DNA from: a virus
Strand: one strand, 5' to 3'
Virus record (IMG/VR): IMGVR_UViG_3300017745_000079
Location: 1-20,530 of that record
DNA length: 20,530 nt
The notes below the pieces were generated by a model. That model did not search any database. It was not told the origin of the DNA and saw nothing but the letters and a program-made list of their open reading frames with translations. Shown here one piece after another: positions 1 to 7,307 of the stretch (positions are counted from its first letter, which is position 1; each line of letters begins with the position of its first letter). Both the position numbers and the translations under genes were made by a program.

Positions 1-317
1 TAGTAAGGAGACTTGCACTGATGCAGGTCCATAATATGGAGATGATAAATGCAAAAGATAGGGTCGTACATCTTAAAGATGTTGTCGCAAGTGATACAGT
101 ACCTAGCAAATGTTATAATGATATTCCTGATGGTGTGTCTGGGAATAGGAAACTTGACATTGGCTGTTCCTACTGTGCTTATAAAGTTCGTTGTTGGTCA
201 GATGCTAACAATGGGACAGGTCTTAGAAAATTTATCTATGCGAATGGACCAAGATACTTAACAACAGTGTCAAAAGTTCCTGATGTAAAAGAGGTTGAAT
301 TAGATGACGTGGGTTAG
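1..317 (+). CDS. Cas4/RecB-like PD-(D/E)XK nuclease, C-terminal fragment (5' cut by window edge)
   Basis: The reading frame is open from the first complete codon at base 3 to the TAG at 315-317, so the gene starts upstream of the window. Counting from the internal ATG at base 21, three cysteines lie at C49, C52 and C58 (C-x2-C-x5-C-W). This is the C-terminal iron-sulfur cluster pattern of Cas4/AddB-type exonucleases, in which a fourth, N-terminal Cys completes a [4Fe-4S] site. The nuclease motifs themselves would lie upstream and are not visible. Such nucleases in phages process DNA ends during recombination or replication. The neighbouring endonuclease I supports a DNA-metabolism context. 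The 3' end overlaps the next gene by 14 bases. The fragment could instead be an unrelated zinc- or Fe-S-binding protein, but the Cys spacing and the following CW make the nuclease call likely. Confidence 0.6.
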   Translation, partial: VRRLALMQVHNMEMINAKDRVVHLKDVVASDTVPSKCYNDIPDGVSGNRKLDIGCSYCAYKVRCWSDANNGTGLRKFIYANGPRYLTTVSKVPDVKEVELDDVG

Positions 318-528
318 TATATTTGAATTACTCGCTGCGATTAGTGCAGTAGTTACTGTATGGGTGTATGGTAATAAAAATAACTATGCACCTTTATATG
401 GAATGCTTTCAAATATAATATGGATTACATGGTCAGTAATGTCTAACAGTTTATTTATGTTAGTCATGTGTATTGTCTTTACAGCATTGCACATTAGAAA
501 TTATTTTCATATGAGAAAAATTAAATGA
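304..528 (+). CDS. Small membrane protein, unknown function
   Basis: This 74-residue protein is strongly hydrophobic. Predicted membrane segments lie at about residues 3-21, 30-46 and 48-65, and a basic tail (HMRKIK) probably stays in the cytoplasm. The middle is rich in aromatic residues and glycine (VYGNKNNYAPLYGMLSNI). I do not recognise a named family; the tryptophan-rich look is loosely reminiscent of PnuC-like transporters, but the protein is far too short to be one. An AGAGG sequence about ten bases upstream supports the ATG at 304. It overlaps the nuclease gene upstream by 14 bases, and its TGA overlaps the next ATG (ATGA), so all three are probably translated from one message. Function is unknown. 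Confidence 0.75.
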   Translation: MTWVSIFELLAAISAVVTVWVYGNKNNYAPLYGMLSNIIWITWSVMSNSLFMLVMCIVFTALHIRNYFHMRKIK

Positions 529-896
529 AATTTAGAAGTGGTTCAGAGAAAAAGGTTTATGAATTTTTTAAATCAAGAAAGATAAAAGTAAAATATGAAC
601 CTGAGAAATTTAAATATGAATGGCATGAACACAAGACTTATTGTCCTGACTTCATGCTACCTAATAATACTTATATAGAAGTTAAAGGTAGACTAACAAT
701 TGAAATGAGAAAGAAACATTTATTTTTTAGGAATAGTAACCCTGATATTACAGTTAGGTTTGCATTTGATAATCCTAATAAGAAGTTAAACAAGGGTGGC
801 ACAATGACGTATGCAGGGTGGTGTGAGAAGCATGACTTCGACTACTGTAAAATTAGTGATGGCATTCCTAAACAATGGTATAATGTTAAGCAATGA
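525..896 (+). CDS. T7-type endonuclease I (Holliday-junction resolvase)
   Basis: This 123-residue protein lines up along its length with phage T7 endonuclease I (gp3, 149 residues), which cleaves branched DNA such as Holliday junctions and helps debranch concatemers and degrade host DNA. The PD-(D/E)XK catalytic set is intact: E8 in an SGSEKKV segment, D42 in PDFMLPN, E52 and K54 in IEVKG. The D-to-E spacing of ten residues equals that of T7 D55, E65 and K67. The following RKKH and the late GG-x-MTYAGWCEKH segment also match T7 (RKKH; SPTSYGEFCEKH). The basic C-terminal extension of T7 gp3 is missing. The start overlaps the upstream stop (ATGA) and the end overlaps the next gene. Family identification comes from remembered T7 sequence and the match is strong. 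Confidence 0.93.
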   Translation: MKFRSGSEKKVYEFFKSRKIKVKYEPEKFKYEWHEHKTYCPDFMLPNNTYIEVKGRLTIEMRKKHLFFRNSNPDITVRFAFDNPNKKLNKGGTMTYAGWCEKHDFDYCKISDGIPKQWYNVKQ

Positions 897-1266
897 AAAA
901 TTCTTTCAGACAATTGAAAATTATTTTATCAGCGACACAAGTCCTGAGAGAACTTTATTCTTGGCAGTTATTTTACAAGCATTACTTGATGCTACACAAA
1001 AAGATACAAGAGACCTTGAGAGTTCAAGATATAAAAGAGAAGCTGTGCTTTGGTTTACAACAAAGTTTGGTGAGGTAAAAAAGAATTTTGATTATGTATG
1101 TACATGTGCAAATATAGAGCCTTCTTATATGAGAAGGATTGCATTAGAGATACTTAATTCAAAAAGAACTAGCTTTATTCGTGGACATATCAATGCGATA
1201 TTGACACATAGAGATAGTTATGATAGAATACGTAACTTAAACAATAAACAAAAAGGGGTTAAATAA
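883..1266 (+). CDS. Small conserved-type phage protein, unknown function
   Basis: The frame is open from further upstream, but I place the start at ATG 883, giving 127 residues and a 14-base overlap with endonuclease I; a longer start at 811 would be buried in that gene. No strong Shine-Dalgarno sequence is visible, so translational coupling is likely. The protein looks helical. It has a segment L-x3-I-L-Q-A-L-L-D-A-T near the N-terminus, then REAVLWF, then F-x-Y-V-C-x-C-A-x-I-x-P-x-Y-M-R-R. This AxxWF / F-x-x-V-C / P-x-x-[VM]-R layout looks like that of small phage proteins of unknown function and could be a DNA-binding helix-turn-helix. That idea is inference only. It sits between endonuclease I and ribonucleotide reductase and is separated from the latter by two bases. 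Confidence 0.7.
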   Translation: MLSNEKFFQTIENYFISDTSPERTLFLAVILQALLDATQKDTRDLESSRYKREAVLWFTTKFGEVKKNFDYVCTCANIEPSYMRRIALEILNSKRTSFIRGHINAILTHRDSYDRIRNLNNKQKGVK

Positions 1267-1268
1267 TT

Positions 1269-3194
1269 ATGAATAGTAACACACTTCCAACAGAATACCA
1301 AAACTACATTGCAATATCAAGATATGCAAGGTGGTTAGAAAAAGAAAATAGAAGAGAGACTTGGCAGGAAACTGTTGATAGATATGTTTCTTATATGGCT
1401 GATAGATATAAACAGATTACTAAAAAAGAAATATCTAAAGATGAATATGACAGATGGTTTAATGCTATACTTATGTTGGATGTGATGCCTTCAATGAGAG
1501 CACTCATGACTGCAGGACCTGCACTTGACAAAGATAATATTGCAGGATTTAATTGTTCATATGTAGCTATTGATAATGTAAGAACCTTTGATGAAATAAT
1601 GTATGTACTTATGTGTGGTACAGGTGTAGGGTTTAGTGTTGAGAGACAGTATACCAGTAAGCTACCTACTATTGAAGAAGAGTTTCATAAGACTGACACA
1701 GTTATTAAAGTAAAAGATAGTAAAATTGGTTGGGCAAAATCCTATAGAGAATTAATTGCCATGTTGTATGCAGGACAAATCCCTGAGTTTGATGTGTCAT
1801 TAGTTAGAAAAGCAGGAGAGAAACTAAAAACATTTGGAGGTAGAGCCAGTGGTCCTAAACCTTTGGTTGATTTATTTAATTTTACTATTGAAACTTTTAA
1901 GATAGCTAAAGGTAGAAAGCTAAACTCTCTTGAGTGTCATGACATTGTATGTAAGATAGCTGACGTTGTTGTCTGTGGTGGTGTAAGACGTTCAGCTTTA
2001 ATTAGTTTGTCTAATCTATCTGACCTACGTATGAGAGATGCTAAGACTGGACAATGGTGGGATGATAATCCACAAAGAAGTTATGCTAATAACTCTGTTG
2101 CCTATACTGAAATGCCTGACATAGGTACATTTATGAAAGAATGGGTATCATTATATGATTCAAAGTCTGGAGAACGTGGTATCTTTAATAGAGTTGCTTC
2201 ACAAAAAATGGCAACACGTTCAGGTAGAAGAGATGGAGACCATGAGTTTGGTACAAATCCCTGTTCAGAAATAGTGTTACGTAATAAACAAACGTGTAAC
2301 CTAAGTGAAGTTGTGGTTAGACCTTCAGATAAGATTGAAGATTTAAAAAAGAAAGTAGAGATAGCTACTATCTTTGGTACATTACAATCTACTCTTACTA
2401 ATTTTAGATATGTTACTAAGAAATGGAAAGAGAACACTGAAGAAGAAAGATTATTAGGTGTATCTCTTACTGGTATTATGGACCATAAGATATTATCAGG
2501 AGAAATTTTTAATAAACAAGTTCTTAAAGATATGTTAATAGAGTTAAAAGAACATGCTATTAAAGTAAATAAAGAGTGGGCAGATAAACTAGGTATCAAT
2601 CAATCTACTGCTATTACTTGTGTTAAACCTTCAGGAACTGTATCACAACTTGTTGATTCAGCTTCAGGTATACACCCTAGATATTCTTCTTACTATCTTA
2701 GAACTGTAAGAGCAGATAAGAAAGACCCTTTATGTGACATGATGTTAGAGAAAGGTTTCTATGGAGAGGATGACGTGATGAAACCTAATGATACTAAAGT
2801 ATTTTATTTTCCTATGAAAGCTCCACAGCATTCAGTTATGAGAGATAAGATGAGTGCATTAGAACAGCTTGAAGTATGGAAGATGTACCAACTATTTTGG
2901 TGTGAACATAAACCTTCTATTACTGTATATGTAAAAGAAAATGAATGGTTAAAGGTAGGTGCATGGGTGTATGAAAACTTTGAAATATGTAGTGGAGTTT
3001 CTTTCTTACCTCACTCTGAACACAGCTATCAACAAGCACCTTATCAAGAAGTAGATGAGAAGACTTACAAAGAGTGGTTAGCTAAGACACCTAAGAATAT
3101 TAACTGGATGGACTTAGTAAATCATGAAACTGAAGATACTACAACCTCTTCAAAAGAACTTGCATGTACTGCAGGTGCTTGTGAAATAGTTTAA
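1269..3194 (+). CDS. Class II (adenosylcobalamin-dependent) ribonucleoside-triphosphate reductase
   Basis: This 641-residue enzyme reduces ribonucleotides to deoxyribonucleotides for phage DNA synthesis. Catalytic landmarks are visible: C96 (FNCSYV) and C343 (QTCNL) as the redox pair; N330-P-C332-S-E334 carrying the expected thiyl-radical cysteine and the acid; and a C-terminal C633-x4-C638 shuttle close to the end (ACTAGACEIV). The C-x4-C tail, the FNCSYV/CGTGVGFSVE region and the absence of an R2 (radical-generating) subunit gene nearby fit the monomeric RTPR type known from Lactobacillus leichmannii, which is somewhat longer (about 740 residues). No N-terminal ATP cone is seen. An AAGGGG sequence about ten bases upstream supports ATG 1269. 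This class needs coenzyme B12 from the host. No small redox partner gene is visible in the window. The class II assignment is strong. Confidence 0.93.
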   Translation: MNSNTLPTEYQNYIAISRYARWLEKENRRETWQETVDRYVSYMADRYKQITKKEISKDEYDRWFNAILMLDVMPSMRALMTAGPALDKDNIAGFNCSYVAIDNVRTFDEIMYVLMCGTGVGFSVERQYTSKLPTIEEEFHKTDTVIKVKDSKIGWAKSYRELIAMLYAGQIPEFDVSLVRKAGEKLKTFGGRASGPKPLVDLFNFTIETFKIAKGRKLNSLECHDIVCKIADVVVCGGVRRSALISLSNLSDLRMRDAKTGQWWDDNPQRSYANNSVAYTEMPDIGTFMKEWVSLYDSKSGERGIFNRVASQKMATRSGRRDGDHEFGTNPCSEIVLRNKQTCNLSEVVVRPSDKIEDLKKKVEIATIFGTLQSTLTNFRYVTKKWKENTEEERLLGVSLTGIMDHKILSGEIFNKQVLKDMLIELKEHAIKVNKEWADKLGINQSTAITCVKPSGTVSQLVDSASGIHPRYSSYYLRTVRADKKDPLCDMMLEKGFYGEDDVMKPNDTKVFYFPMKAPQHSVMRDKMSALEQLEVWKMYQLFWCEHKPSITVYVKENEWLKVGAWVYENFEICSGVSFLPHSEHSYQQAPYQEVDEKTYKEWLAKTPKNINWMDLVNHETEDTTTSSKELACTAGACEIV

Positions 3195-3199
3195 AAAGG

Positions 3200-3228
3200 T
3201 TGACTTCATTTTAGGAAAGGAGTATAAT
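3200..3228 (+). promoter_or_regulatory. Consensus sigma-70 promoter before the glycosyltransferase cassette
   Basis: TTGACT at 3200-3205 and a perfect TATAAT at 3223-3228 are separated by exactly 17 bases. The expected transcription start, about seven bases downstream, falls at or next to the ATG at 3235. The AGGAAAGGAG at 3213-3222 lies inside the spacer, upstream of that start, so it could only serve read-through transcripts from the upstream genes. Confidence 0.7.
3213..3222 (+). promoter_or_regulatory. Ribosome binding site for the glycosyltransferase
   Basis: AGGAAAGGAG is a strong Shine-Dalgarno sequence ending 12 bases before ATG 3235, slightly far. It overlaps the spacer of the sigma-70 promoter, so a message starting at that promoter would lack it. 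Confidence 0.6.
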
Positions 3229-3234
3229 ACTATT

Positions 3235-4077
3235 ATGTTAATTAGAAGTAGACAAACAGCTAATGAGTATGAGTGGTTAAGACCTTTAGAATTAAATAAA
3301 ACTAACCTTTGTTTTATAGGTTATGACCATAGAGAAGACATTGCATATAGAGTTTGTGAACATTCTTTATTAAGAAAAAGTTCACGACCTCTAACTGTAG
3401 TTGACTTAAATCACAAATCATTAAGAGGTGCAGAATTATTTACAAGAGAATGGACTGAAGATTCAGAAGGACAAAGAATGGATGTTATAGATAACAAACC
3501 TTTCTCAACTGAGTTTAGTCATACTCGTTTCTTAGCACCTGAAGTTGCTAGAGTAAATGATATAACTAAAGGTTGGATATTATTTTGTGACTGTGACTTT
3601 TTATTTTTAGAAGATGTAGATAAGTTATTTAAATTTGTTGAAACTACATATCCTAATCATGCTGCTGCTTGTGTTAAGTTTGATTGGCAACCTAAAGAAT
3701 CTGAAAAAATGGATGGTCAAAAACAATTAGCATATGAAAAGAAACTATGGTCTTCTCTTATGTTAATTAATATGGGACATAAAGATACTAAAAAGTTAAC
3801 AACTGAATATGTTAACACAGCTAAAGGTTTAGACTTACATCAATTTAAATGGACAACTGATGACCAGATAGGAGCTATCCCTTCTTGTTGGAATTATATA
3901 CCAGATATAACTCCTATGTCTGAGTCACCTTCAGCTATACATTATTCATTAGGTGGTCCTTGGTTTGGTGGTAAGTTTGAGAACATGCAGTTCGCACAAG
4001 ACTGGCATGATGAAAGATTATTATATCAAACAACTATTCCTGGAAACATAGGAGATTGGGTAAGGTTAATGAAATGA
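3235..4077 (+). CDS. GT-A fold glycosyltransferase
   Basis: This 280-residue protein looks like a nucleotide-sugar-dependent glycosyltransferase of the GT-A fold. The FIGYDHRED start (about residues 27-35) fits the nucleotide-binding strand. WILFCDCDFLFLED contains the metal-binding DxD (D119, D121). WSSLMLIN (172-179), the W-T-T-D-D-Q-I-G segment (206-213) and IHYSLGGPWF (235-244), with its histidine, are typical acceptor-side and metal-ligand segments of the GT8-like group. Donor and acceptor are unknown; phage enzymes of this kind may decorate virion proteins, DNA or the host surface. It has its own promoter and strong Shine-Dalgarno sequence, and its TGA overlaps the start of the next glycosyltransferase (ATGA), so the two probably act together. 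Confidence 0.75.
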   Translation: MLIRSRQTANEYEWLRPLELNKTNLCFIGYDHREDIAYRVCEHSLLRKSSRPLTVVDLNHKSLRGAELFTREWTEDSEGQRMDVIDNKPFSTEFSHTRFLAPEVARVNDITKGWILFCDCDFLFLEDVDKLFKFVETTYPNHAAACVKFDWQPKESEKMDGQKQLAYEKKLWSSLMLINMGHKDTKKLTTEYVNTAKGLDLHQFKWTTDDQIGAIPSCWNYIPDITPMSESPSAIHYSLGGPWFGGKFENMQFAQDWHDERLLYQTTIPGNIGDWVRLMK

Positions 4078-6347
4078 GTAAAGACGATATAAATATTGTA
4101 ACTTCTTTTAGTAAGAAAGGTTGGTCAACATATGGTAAACTTATGGTTGATTCTTGTGTTAAATATTTATCAGATGACTTACATCTTACAGTTTTTTATC
4201 ACGACTTTGATGAAGAAACAATTAAAGAGTTTCCTAAAACTGATAAGATAACTTTTGAAAATTTAAATAGATGTACTGATATGATTCAGTATAGACAAGA
4301 GATGGTAAGGCATGATGGCACACAAGGTGGCAAGATGCCCTACAACTGGAGATTAGATGCCATTAAATGGTGTCACAAAGTGTATGCCTTAACTGACTTC
4401 TCCTTCAGGTTAGTTAAAGAAGGTGTGCAAGTGGGTTGGGTAGTATGGTTAGATGCTGACGTTATCCTGAAGAAACCTTTATCTAAGAAGGATTTGTTTA
4501 GAATTATTCCCCTTGGTTCTGAGCTTGTCCATCTTGGTAGGAAAGATGTTGATTATAGTGAGACATCCTTCATGGCTTTTAATTTAAATACTACCCCACC
4601 TTTTGATTTACTAGCAGATATGAGGGGAATATATAATAGTCATGAGGTTCTAGCTTATAGAGAGTGGCATGATGGTTTTATATTTGAAAGATTATTTAAT
4701 ATCTATGGAGCACATGGGTTAAAGAAGCATAGCTTAACACCAAAAGTAAATGGGTTAGATGCTTTTAATAACTCTCCTCTTACAGAATACTTGGAACATT
4801 ATAAAGGTAATAGAAAACAGGAGTTATCAAATGAAACTACCCCTGACGTTACTGGTCCAAAGCGATATAAACAAATTGCTACAATTATCAGACACTATAA
4901 GTTTTCAAGATTTCTTGAAACAGGTACATGGAATGGTGGTCGTGCAATTGAAATGGCATTGGCAGCTTTTGACAATGTAGATAAAGTACATTACAAAGGT
5001 TATGATTTATTTGAAGATGCAGATGAGTTAACTGACAAGACTGAAATGAATACCAAGCCACATAATCTTTACAAAGCAGTAGAGAAAAGACTAAATGATT
5101 TTAAAGAACATGTTAAGAAAAACTTTAAAAAAGAATTTACTTTTGAATTAGTTAAAGGTAATACCAAAGAAACTTTAACTGAACAAAAAGATTTTGACTT
5201 AGCTTATTTGGATGGTGGTCATAGTGAAGATACAGTACAACATGATTATAATATGACTAAGACATTTCCTGTTGTAATCTTTGATGACTTCTTTACTAAA
5301 GATATAGATGGAAAAGAAGTTGTTGAAGAACATCAAGGAACTAATAAAGTATTTAATGCTTTAGATAATAAGCTAAGAAAAAAAGTCTTACCTTCTCAAG
5401 ACCCTGTTATGGGTGGAGGTGTTACTCATCTAGGTGTTGTTATACATGATGACAAACTAGATGAACTACCATCAAGTTTAAAAGAAATACCTATTGTAGT
5501 TAAACCTAAAGACTGTATGCCAGTAGATGACATTAGAAAAAACATTAAAGAAAATGTTAAGGTTATGAACTCATGGTTAGAAAGATGTAGACCTAATGGA
5601 GAGACATTGAATATTGTTTCAGGTGGACCTTCTTTCTTAAAGCATATAGACTATTTAAAAGAAACTAAAGATAAAATAATATGTGTTAAACATTCCCTTC
5701 CTATGTTATTAGAACATGGAATTACACCTTGGGGTTGTAACATACTTGACCCTAGACCTATTGAAGGAACAAGTACACATGGTATTGTACGTAAAGATTT
5801 ATTTAAAGTTGTACCAAAAGAAACTAATTTCTTTGTATCATCTATGACAGATATATCTGTACTACAATTATTAAAAAAATCTAATGCAACTATAGTAGGT
5901 TGGAATGCTTACTCAGATGCTATTGTTGAAAAAGAAAAAGATGGTAAGGTTGTTATCCCTGAAGAACTAGGTATACCACAGAATGCTACACTACTTACAG
6001 GTGGCACATGTGCAGCTATGAGAGCCATTAGTGTAGGACATACATTAGGTTTTAGAAACTTTAATCTATTTGGATTTGATTGCTCAGTGCCTGAACCAAA
6101 AGACAAGACTGAAGTAGATAGCACAGGTAAACAAAAGTATCTGCATGTAGTTACTAATGGTAAAAAGTTTTGGACTACTGGTGAACTATTGGCTATGGCA
6201 CAAGACGTAGAAAAATTATTACAAAGAACAGATGTAGATATGTACATGGAATTTTATGGAGAAGATACATTAGTTTCTGAGTTATGGAAATTACAACAAC
6301 CACAAAGGCTACCTGATTATGGCACTACACTCAGCAGTAATACTTAA
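4074..6347 (+). CDS. Three-domain fusion: glycosyltransferase, SAM methyltransferase, Maf/DUF115-like domain
   Basis: The start is ATG 4074, overlapping the previous stop as ATGA and preceded by TAAGG at good spacing; a TTG start at 4056 is also in frame but less likely. The 757-residue product has three parts. Residues 1 to about 240 resemble a GT-A glycosyltransferase with the DxD at WLDADVIL (D127, D129). Residues about 255-460 resemble a class I SAM-dependent methyltransferase: FLETGTWNGG (280-289) binds SAM, and YLDGGH (378-383) and FDDFF (403-407) are the acidic loops of the Methyltransf_24 type. Residues about 485-757 resemble the MptE/Maf (DUF115) fold: VSGGPSF (515-521), GGTCAAMRAI (643-652) and LFGFDCS (665-671). 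Maf proteins transfer nonulosonic acids. The substrate is unknown. The first third is clearly less AT-rich than the rest. Confidence 0.75.
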   Translation: MSKDDINIVTSFSKKGWSTYGKLMVDSCVKYLSDDLHLTVFYHDFDEETIKEFPKTDKITFENLNRCTDMIQYRQEMVRHDGTQGGKMPYNWRLDAIKWCHKVYALTDFSFRLVKEGVQVGWVVWLDADVILKKPLSKKDLFRIIPLGSELVHLGRKDVDYSETSFMAFNLNTTPPFDLLADMRGIYNSHEVLAYREWHDGFIFERLFNIYGAHGLKKHSLTPKVNGLDAFNNSPLTEYLEHYKGNRKQELSNETTPDVTGPKRYKQIATIIRHYKFSRFLETGTWNGGRAIEMALAAFDNVDKVHYKGYDLFEDADELTDKTEMNTKPHNLYKAVEKRLNDFKEHVKKNFKKEFTFELVKGNTKETLTEQKDFDLAYLDGGHSEDTVQHDYNMTKTFPVVIFDDFFTKDIDGKEVVEEHQGTNKVFNALDNKLRKKVLPSQDPVMGGGVTHLGVVIHDDKLDELPSSLKEIPIVVKPKDCMPVDDIRKNIKENVKVMNSWLERCRPNGETLNIVSGGPSFLKHIDYLKETKDKIICVKHSLPMLLEHGITPWGCNILDPRPIEGTSTHGIVRKDLFKVVPKETNFFVSSMTDISVLQLLKKSNATIVGWNAYSDAIVEKEKDGKVVIPEELGIPQNATLLTGGTCAAMRAISVGHTLGFRNFNLFGFDCSVPEPKDKTEVDSTGKQKYLHVVTNGKKFWTTGELLAMAQDVEKLLQRTDVDMYMEFYGEDTLVSELWKLQQPQRLPDYGTTLSSNT

Positions 6348-6894
6348 AGATTTCCTAGATGATAGAGGTTGTAAAACCATTTATCAAAGTGTTCTTAACT
6401 TAGAAGAGTCTTGGACTCATTATAATAATCGTCTGTCATTAGGTTCAGGTAGAGAACTTATAGATAGTAATGGAGCTTATGAAGAGAGGTGCTTAAAAAA
6501 TAATCCTATTGTCTTTGAAAAGTTTCCTTCTTTATTATATAAGATACAGAAAGCATTGACTATGTTATATGTAGACAAGCCTGAGTTTAATAATGCAACT
6601 TCAACTCCAGGGTTTGAAATCATAGACGAAGATGGAACTTATTATAATTTAGGATTAAATGCACAGTTTTATTTTACTGTACCTATACATATAGGTAACT
6701 CTCATTGTGGTTTATTTTATATTAATAAAATAAATAATAAAAAAGAATACTTTCCTCTTCACGAAGGTTACTTTTATTTTCATACCAAACCTCTACATAA
6801 AAGGTACGAAAAGTTATCCCCAGAAAATACTTTAATATGCTTAGAAGGCAAGGGAGCTGTGGATAAAAATAATAAAATAACTCTTTTCTTTTAA
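6319..6894 (+). CDS. Hypothetical protein of the glycosylation cassette
   Basis: I do not recognise this 191-residue protein. It starts inside the end of the three-domain fusion gene (29-base overlap), with AAAGG about 12 bases upstream of the ATG, so it belongs to the same message. The N-terminal region, L-K-D-F-L-D-D-R-G-C-K-T-I with W-x-H-Y-N-N-R soon after, followed by a beta-rich second half (FYFTVPIHI, GYFYFHTKPLHKR), recalls double-stranded beta-helix proteins such as 2-oxoglutarate/Fe(II) oxygenases. The usual H-x-D...H...R triad is not clear, so this is only a weak fold guess. No signal peptide or membrane segment is visible, and no lysozyme or amidase motif, so it is not an obvious endolysin despite lying before the holin. 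Confidence 0.65.
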   Translation: MALHSAVILKDFLDDRGCKTIYQSVLNLEESWTHYNNRLSLGSGRELIDSNGAYEERCLKNNPIVFEKFPSLLYKIQKALTMLYVDKPEFNNATSTPGFEIIDEDGTYYNLGLNAQFYFTVPIHIGNSHCGLFYINKINNKKEYFPLHEGYFYFHTKPLHKRYEKLSPENTLICLEGKGAVDKNNKITLFF

Positions 6895-6905
6895 ACTATT
6901 TTGTG

Positions 6906-6928
6906 TTATTATACACACTATAAGGAGT
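6906..6928 (+). promoter_or_regulatory. Possible promoter before the holin (T7-like core or extended -10)
   Basis: CACTATAAGGAG (6916-6927) closely matches the CACTATAGGGAG core of T7-family RNA polymerase promoters, and part of the preceding ten bases also agrees. The site could equally be read as a host promoter with an extended -10 (TGT-TATTAT, 6904-6912) and a poor -35. Part of the match is the Shine-Dalgarno AAGGAG (6922-6927), eight bases before ATG 6935. No phage RNA polymerase gene is visible in this window. Confidence 0.4.
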
Positions 6929-6934
6929 ACGAAT

Positions 6935-7306
6935 ATGTTTTTAAATTTACTAGCACCTATACTAGGCAAGGTTCTTGATAGAGTAATACCTGACAAAGCT
7001 GGACAACAAAAGGCTATGCAGGAATTAAACAAGGCACTTGTGACACACTCAGCAGATATTGAAAAAGCTGCTGCTTCTGTTGTCGTTGCTGAAGCTAAAG
7101 GTGAGGGTTGGTTACAACGTAATTGGAGACCTTTAACAATGCTATCTTTTTTAGGATTGCTATTCTTATATTGGTTTGGGGTTCACCCTGAAAACTTATC
7201 TGACCAAGTGGTAATGAAACTGTTTGATTTACTACAGATTGGTATAGGTGGTTACATTATAAGTAGAGGTGCTGAGAAAGGTATTAAAACTTGGAAGGAA
7301 AAATAA
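6935..7306 (+). CDS. Holin of the three-TM (GTA-holin-like) type
   Basis: This 123-residue membrane protein resembles the GTA_holin_3TM group. A short hydrophobic N-terminal helix (MFLNLLAPILGKVLDRV) is followed by a charged helical region. Then comes the signature AEAKGEGWLQRNWRPLTML (residues 52-70), a membrane segment (about 67-83), a short external loop, and a final hydrophobic segment LFDLLQIGIGGYIISRGAEK (96-115). Holins form lesions in the inner membrane that time lysis and release the endolysin; no endolysin is recognisable here, so it is presumably encoded outside the window. AAGGAG eight bases upstream supports the start. It may have its own promoter and it runs directly into the pqqA-like peptide gene, one base after its stop, so both are probably expressed together late in infection. 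Confidence 0.85.
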   Translation: MFLNLLAPILGKVLDRVIPDKAGQQKAMQELNKALVTHSADIEKAAASVVVAEAKGEGWLQRNWRPLTMLSFLGLLFLYWFGVHPENLSDQVVMKLFDLLQIGIGGYIISRGAEKGIKTWKEK

Positions 7307-7307
7307 T

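Noticed and set aside
2102-2599. 165-codon minus-strand frame within the ribonucleotide reductase gene
   Set aside because: It is antisense to a well-supported enzyme with all catalytic motifs and shows no family features or ribosome binding site of its own.
4056-4073. TTG start for the three-domain fusion
   Set aside because: ATG 4074 overlaps the upstream stop as ATGA and has TAAGG at good spacing, the same arrangement as other junctions here.
5909-6247. 112-codon minus-strand frame within the fusion gene
   Set aside because: It is antisense to the Maf-like domain, which carries recognisable motifs, and has no supporting start signal.
6319-6894. Endolysin, because it lies directly before the holin
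   Set aside because: No lysozyme, amidase or peptidase motif and no signal-arrest sequence can be seen; it overlaps the glycosylation genes instead.
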